The position numbers were made by a program, and so were the translations under genes. Under the pieces are notes generated by a model. The model saw only the letters and a list, made by a program, of their open reading frames with translations. It had not been told where the DNA came from and did no database searches. A stretch of DNA of 11,322 nt from the NCBI GenBank assembly GCA_040268355.1, contig JAWRIT010000124.1, forward strand, positions 1 through 11,322, in the 5' to 3' direction. Positions 1 through 5,894 of the stretch are shown piece after piece; position 1 is the stretch's first letter, and each line of letters begins with the position of its first letter. Source of the stretch: UBA1367 sp040268355. GTDB lineage: Bacteria; Actinomycetota; Coriobacteriia; Coriobacteriales; Atopobiaceae.

Positions 1-15
1 CCCCCCCCCCCCCCC
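1..15. repeat. Poly-C (poly-G on minus strand) homopolymer at window edge
   Basis: The window opens with 15 consecutive C, possibly more beyond the edge. It lies about 90 bases past the hpf stop, in what looks like intergenic DNA before the next minus-strand gene. A homopolymer this long is unexpected in GC-rich chromosomal DNA. It may be a slippage-prone tract, or an assembly or sequencing artefact, since poly-G is a known failure product of two-colour short-read chemistry. Confidence 0.9.
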
Positions 16-106
16 GCGACGGTGCCGGATGCTGGGAGATCTGTGACGGAAGTGCTCGTGACGTCGTGCTCCATGCTACTCGCAATCTCTGTGGAGGACG
101 TCTGGG

Positions 107-703
107 CTACTCGTCGTCCTCGCTCTCGATTCGTGGCTTGATGATGCCATAGCCACCATTATGACGGTGATAGATGACATTCACGAGACCAGTCGTCGCA
201 TTCTCGAAAACATAGAAATCATGGCCGATCAGGTCCGTCTGGACAAGCGCCTCCTCCTCGGTCATGGGGGTCAGCTCGACGATCTTCTCCCTCACGAGCT
301 GGTCGTCCTCCTGTGCCGGTTCGATCAGGTCGGCGAGGTTCTCTGCCGTGGCGGCCTCAAGCTCGGGATGGGTCAGGCCGCGGTCGCTGCGCTTGCGTCG
401 GTCGATGACCTTGGTCTTGTACTTGCGCAGCTGGCGGGCGACCTTGTCGGCGGCCTCGTCGATGGCGCTGTACATGTCGGTGGAAGAGGCCGTGACGCGG
501 ACCACGCTGTCGCGCACGAACACAGTGACCTCGCAGGTCTTACGCTCCGGATTGGAGGGGTTCTTGTCGACCCTCAGCACGACGTCGCACGACATGGGCT
601 GGATCTCGAAGACCTTCAGCGCGTCACCGATCTTGTCCGCCACTCGATCGCGCATCCCGTCACTGACGCTGACCTTGCGTCCCGAGATCTTGATGTCGAC
701 CAT
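107..703 (-). CDS. hpf: Long-form ribosome hibernation promoting factor (HPF/RaiA/YfiA family)
   Basis: This 198-residue cytoplasmic protein matches long HPF, which binds the 30S decoding site and dimerises 70S ribosomes into inactive 100S particles in stationary phase or stress. The N-terminal S30AE-type domain spans roughly residues 1-105 (VDIKISGRK start, basic QLRKYKTKV near 91-99). A charged linker follows at about 106-150. The C-terminal dimerisation domain at about 152-190 contains VQTDLIGHDFYVFENATTG and ends in GGYGIIKP. The length is normal for the long form. The start is fixed by an AGGAGG Shine-Dalgarno five bases before the ATG. It appears to be transcribed alone; the region upstream carries a weak -10 and overlapping inverted repeats. 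Domain order and length make this a secure call. Confidence 0.95.
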   Translation of the reverse strand: MVDIKISGRKVSVSDGMRDRVADKIGDALKVFEIQPMSCDVVLRVDKNPSNPERKTCEVTVFVRDSVVRVTASSTDMYSAIDEAADKVARQLRKYKTKVIDRRKRSDRGLTHPELEAATAENLADLIEPAQEDDQLVREKIVELTPMTEEEALVQTDLIGHDFYVFENATTGLVNVIYHRHNGGYGIIKPRIESEDDE

Positions 704-723
704 CGATGCCTCCTAACGTCGCG

Positions 724-729
724 GGTATA
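724..729 (-). promoter_or_regulatory. Weak candidate -10 box for hpf
   Basis: On the minus strand this reads TATACC, four of six matches to the consensus, with no convincing -35 at 16-18 bases. It would give a leader of about 14 bases ending in the AGGAGG of hpf. A second weak pair further upstream (ATGGCA, 17 bases, TATGTA on the minus strand, ending near 785) is an alternative. An alternative sigma factor could also serve this stress gene. Inference only. Confidence 0.25.
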
Positions 730-735
730 CAACAT

Positions 736-770
736 GAACGCCCAAAAGCGGAGAAGCAGGGGCGTTCTCC
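736..770 (-). repeat. Two overlapping inverted repeats upstream of hpf
   Basis: A perfect 8-bp inverted repeat pairs GAACGCCC (736-743) with GGGCGTTC (760-767) across a 16-base loop. A second perfect 6-bp repeat pairs GGAGAA (750-755) with TTCTCC (765-770). They share bases 765-767 and so cannot form at the same time. They sit 33-67 bases upstream of the hpf start codon. They could be an operator covering the -35 region or a leader hairpin switch, depending on where transcription starts. Confidence 0.5.
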
Positions 771-911
771 TTAAGTACATACCGAAAGGGGACCGGTGTG
801 CCATGGGCAATCGCCGAGTGGTGCGTCCGACCAGCGCCGCACGGGCGCCGCTCGGCCAGCGGTCATACGCTGCGGCGGGTGGGGCGGCACCGGTGAAGCC
901 TGACGACGCCC

Positions 912-928
912 GAGCGCGAGGCGCGCTC
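912..928 (-). terminator. Stem-loop just downstream of the substrate-binding lipoprotein gene
   Basis: A perfect 7-bp stem, GAGCGCG/CGCGCTC with a 3-base loop, starts about 18 bases past the stop codon of the lipoprotein gene. It lacks a following U-tract, so it is not a classical intrinsic terminator. It may still act as a 3' end-stabilising hairpin or a U-less terminator, as is often suggested for GC-rich actinobacteria. Confidence 0.4.
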
Positions 929-946
929 CCGTGCCCGTATGGCTCG

Positions 947-2005
947 CTAGCCGACCGTAGTGATCGCGTTCGAGCCGGCGTCGGAGCCGTCGGTCGTGTT
1001 GGTCGCGTCCTCGCTCGAGGCCGCCGGCTGCGTCGAGGCGTCCTCACTGGCGGGCTCCTCCCCGCTGCTCGGAACGTCTTGGATCAGCGACTCCGAGGTC
1101 AGGGTCGGCATCGTGCCCACCCAACGCGAGCGCGCAATGTTGAGGATGCCGTTCGAGGAGATGGCGTCGAAGGCGGCGCGGAGGCTTCCCACCAGCGCGG
1201 TGTTCTCGGCGTCGACCGCGATGCCCGAGGTCTCGGGCGTCTCGAGCGCGCCGGCGAACGAGATGGAGCCATGCAGGGTGGCGAGGTAGGCACCGGGATA
1301 GGCCTCGCAGAGCACGTAGTCGACCTGGCCCGCCGCCAGGGCGTCGAAGGCCTCGTTCAGGTTCACGTAGGTCTGCTTGCTCATCATGAGGCCAGTGCCG
1401 TCGAGCACCGTCTCGGAGACCGAGCCACCCTGGACGGCGACGCTCTTGCCGCTGAGGTCGGTCACGGCGGAGACGGTGGCGTCTCCCCTATGGAAGAAGC
1501 AGGTTGCCGACTCCACGTAGGTGCCGGCGATGGCGATGGCGTCGGGGTTGCCGGACCGCCCGTTCATGATGACGTCGCACTCCGTGCCCAGCGACGAGGC
1601 GTCGGTCACCGGGACGTAGCGCACGGAGAGACCCATCTCGCTCGCCACGGCGGCGGCGACATCGACGTCCAGGCCGTAGACGCTGCCGGCGTCGCCCTCG
1701 ACGCACAGGGGCGCCGACGAGGTCGTCGTCTTGAGGCCGACCGTGAGGACCCCGTCGTTCACCAGGGCCGAGGAGCTGATGGTCGACGACTTCTTCGCCA
1801 GGGCCTCCTGACGCGCCTCGTCGACCGAGGTGTTCACGCCAATGGGCAGCGTGAGGGAGGGCAGGCCGGAATCGGAGGAGTCCGCCTCCGGAAGGCCGAA
1901 GGGGATCTCCACGTTGATGAAGGGGATCGTGCATCCCGCAAGCGCGATGGTCGTGGCCAACGCCACCGCAAGACCGCGCATCATCCCTGTTCTGTTGCTG
2001 CCCAT
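947..2005 (-). CDS. Family-3 (amino-acid type) ABC transporter substrate-binding lipoprotein
   Basis: This 352-residue protein has a type II signal peptide: basic start, hydrophobic residues 11-23 and lipobox LAGC with the lipidated Cys at 25. The mature protein should be anchored on the outer face of the membrane. Residues about 85-297 fit the SBP_bac_3 fold: opening strand GVLTVGLKT, GLDVDVAAAVASEMGL (111-126), CDVIMNGRS (143-151), VTDLSGKSVAVQGGS (181-195), LNEAFDALAAGQVDYVLCE (216-234) and closing helix LRAAFDAISSNGILNIARSRWVG. The four cysteines after the lipobox (101, 143, 169, 233) could form disulfides. The last ~45 residues are a Ser/Glu/Asp/Thr-rich tail. An AGGAGG lies eight bases before the ATG; Met8 or Met9 is possible but less well placed. 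No permease or ATPase gene is adjacent, so the partner and ligand are unknown. Confidence 0.85.
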   Translation of the reverse strand: MGSNRTGMMRGLAVALATTIALAGCTIPFINVEIPFGLPEADSSDSGLPSLTLPIGVNTSVDEARQEALAKKSSTISSSALVNDGVLTVGLKTTTSSAPLCVEGDAGSVYGLDVDVAAAVASEMGLSVRYVPVTDASSLGTECDVIMNGRSGNPDAIAIAGTYVESATCFFHRGDATVSAVTDLSGKSVAVQGGSVSETVLDGTGLMMSKQTYVNLNEAFDALAAGQVDYVLCEAYPGAYLATLHGSISFAGALETPETSGIAVDAENTALVGSLRAAFDAISSNGILNIARSRWVGTMPTLTSESLIQDVPSSGEEPASEDASTQPAASSEDATNTTDGSDAGSNAITTVG

Positions 2006-2324
2006 GCCTCGGACCTCCTGTCCGTCTCGCGCGGCGGTGCCACGCGTCCGCTCTCATGCTCGTCTCACCCAGCTGACCTGGTTTTTGCCCCCACACTCGC
2101 GCACTGGGACGGTCGCTCGGGGTGCCGTGGCACCCGTCACTGGAGGTCCTCTCGCCCGCGAGGCCGTATGCCTCCTGCGTATGACGGACGGTGCGACTTA
2201 CCTCTAGGACGAGCCATGATCGTCGCCACGCGCACGCGGCGGCTTACGTGGATCCCTTCGGCCTCGTCTGCCATGGACTTGGGACGCGCGGCGCGCCCCG
2301 CAACCACAGACCTGGGTTGAGACA
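2006..2324 (-). promoter_or_regulatory. Long, probably structured 5' leader of the lipoprotein gene; T-box-like core
   Basis: About 320 gene-free bases separate the promoter at 2325-2344 from the lipoprotein start. On the minus strand there is a GGGTGCC/GGCACCC hairpin (2120-2135). Part of it (GGTGCCACG, 2126-2134) can instead pair perfectly over 9 bp with CGTGGCACC (2036-2044). That distal segment belongs to GCGTGGCACCGCCG (2032-2045), which matches the T-box core TGGNACCGCG at 9 of 10 positions, directly before the ribosome-binding hairpin. A T-box, which senses uncharged tRNA, would suit an amino-acid uptake gene. However, the flanking antiterminator helices do not fit the standard form, and no specifier loop was recognised. 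The leader is likely regulatory; its class is unproven. Confidence 0.35.
2010..2024 (-). promoter_or_regulatory. Shine-Dalgarno held in a hairpin loop ahead of the lipoprotein gene
   Basis: On the minus strand CGGAC and GTCCG form a perfect 5-bp stem around the loop AGGAG. The AGGAGG ribosome-binding site of the lipoprotein gene is thus in the loop, with its last G in the stem. A second CGGAC copy (minus strand 2050-2046) could pair with the same GTCCG and displace this hairpin. Confidence 0.4.
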
Positions 2325-2344
2325 GCAGCTAGTATACCAGCTGC
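2325..2344 (-). promoter_or_regulatory. Extended -10 promoter embedded in an inverted repeat
   Basis: On the minus strand the sequence contains TGGTATACT, an extended -10 (TGn plus TATACT, five of six matches). It is framed by a perfect 6-bp inverted repeat, GCAGCT and AGCTGC, eight bases apart. No -35 match is evident, which an extended -10 can tolerate. The dyad centred on the -10 could be an operator. The nearest gene downstream on this strand is the substrate-binding lipoprotein. Confidence 0.5.
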
Positions 2345-2409
2345 GCAAAGACGGAGTGTGTTTTGCGTGACACGACGTGTGCGACACGCCTTCCGATGTG
2401 CGCGCGGAC

Positions 2410-3120
2410 TCACCAGACGCGGGCGAGCGCACAGGCACTGACCGAGGCGGCACCCCGCGCGAGCAGTGCCTCCGCACAGGCACCGATGGTCGACCCGGTG
2501 GTCACCACGTCGTCCACGAGCAGCAGGCGCAGCCCCCAGACGTCGCCTGCGACCTCCACCGTTCCCCGCAGGTTCGCCGCTCGGGCACCCTTGCCAAGGT
2601 GGCGCTGGTCGCGGGCCGAGGAGCGCGCCAGGACGTCGATGAGGGGCAGCGAGAGCAGCCACGAGAGCTCCCGTGCGACCAGCTCCATGTGGTCGAAGCC
2701 GCGTCGGCTCGCGGCACGGGCGGTCGCCGGCACGTAGCACAGGCCGTCGAGCGCCGCTGCGGCGAAGCGGGGGCGTCCGTCGAGCGCGGGCCAGTCGGAG
2801 GCCTCGTCGAGCGCCGTGGCGACGGCCGCCGCCATGACGGGGGCGAGCCGCAGCTCGTGAGCCTCCTTGAGGCAGACTGCCATGCGCGCGGCGGCACCGG
2901 CAAGGGGCAGGGCGCACACGCACGAGCGCACGGACCAGTCGCGCTTGCACTCCGTGCAGGTGAGCGACCCAAAGGGGGCACCGCACACCGGGCAGGCGAA
3001 GCGCTGGTCTATCCAGCGCAGCGCCGAGCGGCACTCGTCGCACAACAGGGATCCCGGTAGGTCGCAGACCACGCAGCGCGTCGGCCACAGGAGCTCCCCG
3101 GCGCCCTCCAGCCAGCTCAT
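2410..3120 (-). CDS. comF: ComF family phosphoribosyltransferase-like protein
   Basis: This 236-residue protein has the ComF layout. Two four-Cys clusters come first: C16/C19/C27/C30 and C43/C46/C55/C58, each CxxC-CxxC and probably binding zinc. A type I phosphoribosyltransferase fold follows, with RRGFDHMELVAREL, QRHLGKGARAANL and the PRPP-binding loop VDDVVTTGSTI at about 202-212. ComF acts in the cytoplasm in natural transformation in competent species (single-strand DNA uptake, with ComFA). In many non-competent genomes its role is undefined, and no other competence gene is visible here. The frame stays open upstream to 3366, but that extension is low-complexity and Arg/Pro-rich. The ATG before SWLEGAGELLWP matches the family start, although its Shine-Dalgarno is weak. 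Confidence 0.9.
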   Translation of the reverse strand: MSWLEGAGELLWPTRCVVCDLPGSLLCDECRSALRWIDQRFACPVCGAPFGSLTCTECKRDWSVRSCVCALPLAGAAARMAVCLKEAHELRLAPVMAAAVATALDEASDWPALDGRPRFAAAALDGLCYVPATARAASRRGFDHMELVARELSWLLSLPLIDVLARSSARDQRHLGKGARAANLRGTVEVAGDVWGLRLLLVDDVVTTGSTIGACAEALLARGAASVSACALARVW

Positions 3121-3418
3121 CGCCCGGAGCGTCCCGCACGCCACCCTCTGGTCGGCGCGTTGGGGCGGCAGACGACCGCAGGGACCGGCATGGGCGCTCC
3201 TCTCGTTGGCGTGACGCCCCCAGTGTCCACCGCACGACTTGCCCGCAGCTCGCACGAGGCGCTCGGCTCGCTCGCCACGACTCGCGCCCTGCGGCCCACG
3301 CGTCCGCGACGGGGCAGGCGGCGGCACCTGTGTCACAATTGACGAAGCTCGCACAGACGTGCTCACCCGCGGCCGTCACCAGAGAAGCGCCACAGGCCGC
3401 CGACGTCAGGAGGATCCC
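3121..3418. other. Divergent intergenic region between comF and the DNA glycosylase gene
   Basis: About 300 bases of GC-rich DNA lie between the two divergent starts. The one AT-richer patch is at 3331-3345. It contains TGT plus CACAAT (3334-3339), a weak extended -10 for the plus-strand gene, and a GTCA-CAAT-TGAC dyad at 3332-3343. An AGGAGG at 3408-3413 serves the glycosylase. No clear comF promoter was found. Both frames stay open into this region, but their translations look non-coding. Confidence 0.5.
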
Positions 3419-3916
3419 ATGCCAGATCGCGTGCAGTCGTTCGACCCGGTCGTCTGGGACGACAGCCGCGTGCTCGTGCTCGGCAGCGTCCCCAGTCCCG
3501 CCTCGCGAGAGCGGCGGATCAACTACGGGCATCCGCGCAACCGCTTCTGGCCGGTCGTGGCCGCCCTCTGGGACGAACGGGACCCGCAAACCGCCGAGGG
3601 ACGCCTTGCGCTGATCAGGCGACACCGGATCGCCCTGTGGGACGTGCTCGAGAGCTGCGAGATCACCGGGGCGAGCGACGCCACGATCACCGACCCCGTG
3701 CCCAACGATATCGCGCGCGTCCTGGCCCAGGCCCCCATCGGCGCCGTCTTCACGACCGGCGCGACGGCCACACGGCTCTACCGTCACCTGTGCGAGCCCG
3801 CCTGCGGCATGCCCTGCTGCGGCCTGCCCTCCACCAGCCCCGCGAACGCCGCCTGGTCCTTCAAGCGCCTGGTCGAGGCATACCGACCCCTTCGGGAGGC
3901 GGCCGAGCGGGAGTAG
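3419..3916 (+). CDS. DNA-deoxyinosine (hypoxanthine) glycosylase, uracil-DNA glycosylase superfamily
   Basis: The only plus-strand gene encodes 165 residues, the usual size for the hypoxanthine-DNA glycosylase branch (family 6) of the uracil-DNA glycosylase superfamily. These enzymes remove deaminated bases, chiefly hypoxanthine, to start base excision repair. Visible motifs are LGSVPSPASR at 21-30 (active-site loop), YGHPRNRFW at 36-44, LWDVLESCEITGASDATI at 73-90, TTGATATRLY at 112-121 and LPSTSPAN at 136-143 (DNA-intercalation loop). The ATG at 3419 is chosen because AGGAGG lies five bases upstream. The frame stays open to 3239, but the added sequence has no family match. It diverges from comF and converges on tatD, so it is probably transcribed alone. 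Substrate choice (hypoxanthine versus uracil) is a family-level inference. Confidence 0.88.
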   Translation: MPDRVQSFDPVVWDDSRVLVLGSVPSPASRERRINYGHPRNRFWPVVAALWDERDPQTAEGRLALIRRHRIALWDVLESCEITGASDATITDPVPNDIARVLAQAPIGAVFTTGATATRLYRHLCEPACGMPCCGLPSTSPANAAWSFKRLVEAYRPLREAAERE

Positions 3917-3917
3917 G

Positions 3918-3929
3918 CTCCCTTGGGAG
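3918..3929. terminator. Short stem-loop between convergent genes
   Basis: CTCCC and GGGAG are separated by two bases in the 40-base gap between the convergent stops of the glycosylase and tatD. The stem is only 5 bp and has no T-tract, so it is a weak candidate for a bidirectional terminator. Confidence 0.25.
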
Positions 3930-3956
3930 GCTCGGGGCGAGCTGACCGCCAGCCCG

Positions 3957-4973
3957 TTAGTCCTTGCGCCCGCAAAGGCGCCGGGCATTGTCCCAGAGCG
4001 CCTGGTAGGTCTCCTCACGGGTGGCGACGCCCGCCTCGGCGCGCGTACGGGCGACGAGCTCGGCCGAGAAGGCGACCATGGCGGGCTCGCACTCCATGCC
4101 CCGCAGGGGCACCGGCGCCATGTAGGGGCTGTCCGTCTCGGAGAGGATCAGGTGCGCCGGGCAGTCCACCGCCGCCGCGCGGATGTCCTCCGAGCGCGGG
4201 AAGGTCGCCGCGCCACCAAAGGCCACGAAGCAGCCTAGCTCGACAAAGGGCCTCATGACCTGCGAGTTCGAGGTGTAGCAGTGCAGGTCGCAGCCCGCCT
4301 TGGGCACCCCCTCGTGCTCGAGGATCGCAAGCGCGTCCGCATGGGCGGCACAGCTCGCGTCTCCTTCGGCGTCGCGCAGGTGCAGCTCCACCGGCAGCCC
4401 TCTCTCATGGGCGAGCCGCAGCTGCCACACGAAGGCGCGGCGCTGCTCGGCCGGGTCGCACTCGTTGTGGGGGCCGTAGTCCAGGCCAATCTCCCCCACG
4501 CCTGCGACCTGCGGGCTCTCGAGAAGGGCGTCGAGCGAGCGACGGACCTCGGGGTCCGCCATGAGCTCCGCCGCACCGTAGGGGTGGACGCCGACCCAGA
4601 GGCAGACGTTGGCAAGCAGGGAGAGCGGGTCCGCGCCGCGTGCGGGAACGCCCCACGAGCGCAGCTCCTCCACCCGTCCTGCCGCCTGCTCGACCCACCT
4701 ATCCAGCGAAGAGAGCAGCGCAGGCGCGTCCCGTCCGTCATCTGCGGGGTCGATGGGCACGCCCAGCAGGGCGACTCCCGCAAGCGAGGCGCGGGCGAGC
4801 GCAAGCGCCGGGTCCATCTGACGGAAGTGCGTCAGGTGGCCGTGTGTGTCCGCGAGCGGTGCGGTGGCGAGCGGCTGCTCGATGGGACGACCCTTGGCGT
4901 CGTGGAAGAGATGCGCGTCCTCGCGCGTGAGGGCACACAGCTCGTCGGCGGAGAGACGGTGGTGGCGGGACAT
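3957..4973 (-). CDS. tatD: TatD family metal-dependent hydrolase (DNase-like)
   Basis: This amidohydrolase-fold protein carries the TatD metal-site residues in order: H44 and H46 in DTHGHL, E161 in GVGEIGLDYG, H198 in VELHLRDAEGD, H231 in LHCYTSNS and D281 in LSETDSPYMAP. TatD enzymes are Mg-dependent 3'-5' exonucleases or deoxyribonucleases implicated in DNA repair and degradation. At 338 residues it is longer than the usual ~260: it has a ~40-residue N-terminal extension and extra sequence at about 74-115. The ATG follows the rsmA stop by two bases, so translation is probably coupled, which suits the poor Shine-Dalgarno. The open frame upstream overlaps rsmA and is rejected. Last gene of the metG-rsmA-tatD operon. 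Confidence 0.9.
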   Translation of the reverse strand: MSRHHRLSADELCALTREDAHLFHDAKGRPIEQPLATAPLADTHGHLTHFRQMDPALALARASLAGVALLGVPIDPADDGRDAPALLSSLDRWVEQAAGRVEELRSWGVPARGADPLSLLANVCLWVGVHPYGAAELMADPEVRRSLDALLESPQVAGVGEIGLDYGPHNECDPAEQRRAFVWQLRLAHERGLPVELHLRDAEGDASCAAHADALAILEHEGVPKAGCDLHCYTSNSQVMRPFVELGCFVAFGGAATFPRSEDIRAAAVDCPAHLILSETDSPYMAPVPLRGMECEPAMVAFSAELVARTRAEAGVATREETYQALWDNARRLCGRKD

Positions 4974-4975
4974 GG

Positions 4976-5881
4976 CTACCGCCACCCCAGCGCGGCCGCC
5001 AGCCGCACGAAGGTCGTCGGCTCGAGCGTCTCGGCACGCGAGCGCGCGTCGACGCCCGTGGCCGCAAATGCCGCGTCCAGCTCGTCCTTGTCGAAGTCCT
5101 TGGCCGCCATCGAGTTGCGGATGGTCTTGCGACGCTGCGCGAAGGCGGCGTCGATCACCTGCTGGCACCACGCGATCTGCGTGGGCGTGAGAGGTACCCC
5201 GGTCGTGGGATCAGGCAGGGGGGCGCGGTCGAGCCGGATGACCGCCGAGTCCACGTGCGGGGGCGGCAGGAAGCTCTCCGGACCCACCTCGAAGCGACCG
5301 GTCGGGCGGGCGACGAGGGCCAGCTTTGCCGTGTAGGCCCCATAGGCCTTGGTGCCCGGCGTGGCGGCCATGCGGCCCGCGACCTCCCCCTGGACCATGA
5401 CCACCGCACGCGAGACCGACGGCAGCTCCTCGAAGGTGCGCAGTACGAGCGTCGCCGCCACCTGGTAGGGCAAGTTGGACACGAGCTTCGTGGGCAGCGA
5501 GGGGGCCTCTGGGCGACCCAGCCGTGCCACGGCCTGCACCAGCTCGTCCGGCGCGACACGCAGCGCGTCCCCCATCACCAGGGCAAGGCGCTCCGAGTCC
5601 TGTGCGCAGGTCTCGGCGAGCACCGCCTCGAGCGAACGGTCGGCCTCCACGGCGACGACAGCCGCAGCACGCCTTAGCAGCGCCACGGTCAGCGTCCCGA
5701 TGCCCGGACCGACCTCGAGCACCACGTCGTGCTCCCCCACCTCGGCAAGTTCGAGGATCCTGCCAGTGACGGTGTCGTTCACCAGGAAGTTCTGCCCCAG
5801 TCGATGCTTGGCGACCAGCCCGTGGCGCTCCAGCACGCCTCGGGTCTGACCACGATTCGCCAGCCAGGAATGGGTCGGCAT
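4976..5881 (-). CDS. rsmA: 16S rRNA (adenine1518-N6/adenine1519-N6)-dimethyltransferase RsmA/KsgA
   Basis: This 301-residue SAM-dependent methyltransferase dimethylates two adjacent adenines in helix 45 of 16S rRNA late in 30S assembly. Its loss typically gives kasugamycin resistance. Motifs are LGQNFLV at 28-34, SAM motif I EVGPGIGTLT at 56-65, motif II acidic EAD at 79-81, GDAL near 104 and catalytic motif IV NLPY at 136-139. The C-terminal helical domain carries AFAQRRKTIRNSM at 246-258. Length and domain order are normal. The start lies 13 bases after the metG stop, within the same transcript, and the gene is followed two bases later by tatD. Confidence 0.96.
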   Translation of the reverse strand: MPTHSWLANRGQTRGVLERHGLVAKHRLGQNFLVNDTVTGRILELAEVGEHDVVLEVGPGIGTLTVALLRRAAAVVAVEADRSLEAVLAETCAQDSERLALVMGDALRVAPDELVQAVARLGRPEAPSLPTKLVSNLPYQVAATLVLRTFEELPSVSRAVVMVQGEVAGRMAATPGTKAYGAYTAKLALVARPTGRFEVGPESFLPPPHVDSAVIRLDRAPLPDPTTGVPLTPTQIAWCQQVIDAAFAQRRKTIRNSMAAKDFDKDELDAAFAATGVDARSRAETLEPTTFVRLAAALGWR

Positions 5882-5894
5882 GGCCTCGTCTGCC

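Noticed and set aside
2070..2086. CCAG-CTGAC-CTGG followed by TTTTT on the plus strand
   Set aside because: It looks like a small intrinsic terminator, but the stem is 4 bp and no plus-strand gene precedes it.
2137..2274. 45-codon basic ORF in the lipoprotein leader (minus strand)
   Set aside because: It has an ATG and stop but no Shine-Dalgarno, and its Arg-rich composition is typical of random GC-rich frames. A leader peptide role cannot be excluded.
161..2320. 719-codon open frame on the plus strand
   Set aside because: It runs antisense to hpf and the lipoprotein gene, has no recognisable domain and is rich in Arg/Gly/His. It is a stop-poor shadow frame of GC-rich DNA.
2376..2388. CGTGT-GCG-ACACG hairpin downstream of comF
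   Set aside because: The stem is 5 bp with no T-tract on the comF strand, too weak to call a terminator.
3121..3366. N-terminal extension of comF to an upstream start
   Set aside because: The extra 82 residues are Arg/Pro/Ala-rich without family similarity, and the ATG at 3120 places the Cys clusters at the normal distance from the start.
2204..4018. 604-codon minus-strand open frame
   Set aside because: It overlaps comF in another frame and the plus-strand glycosylase. Its low-complexity Arg/Gly/Ala translation has no motifs.
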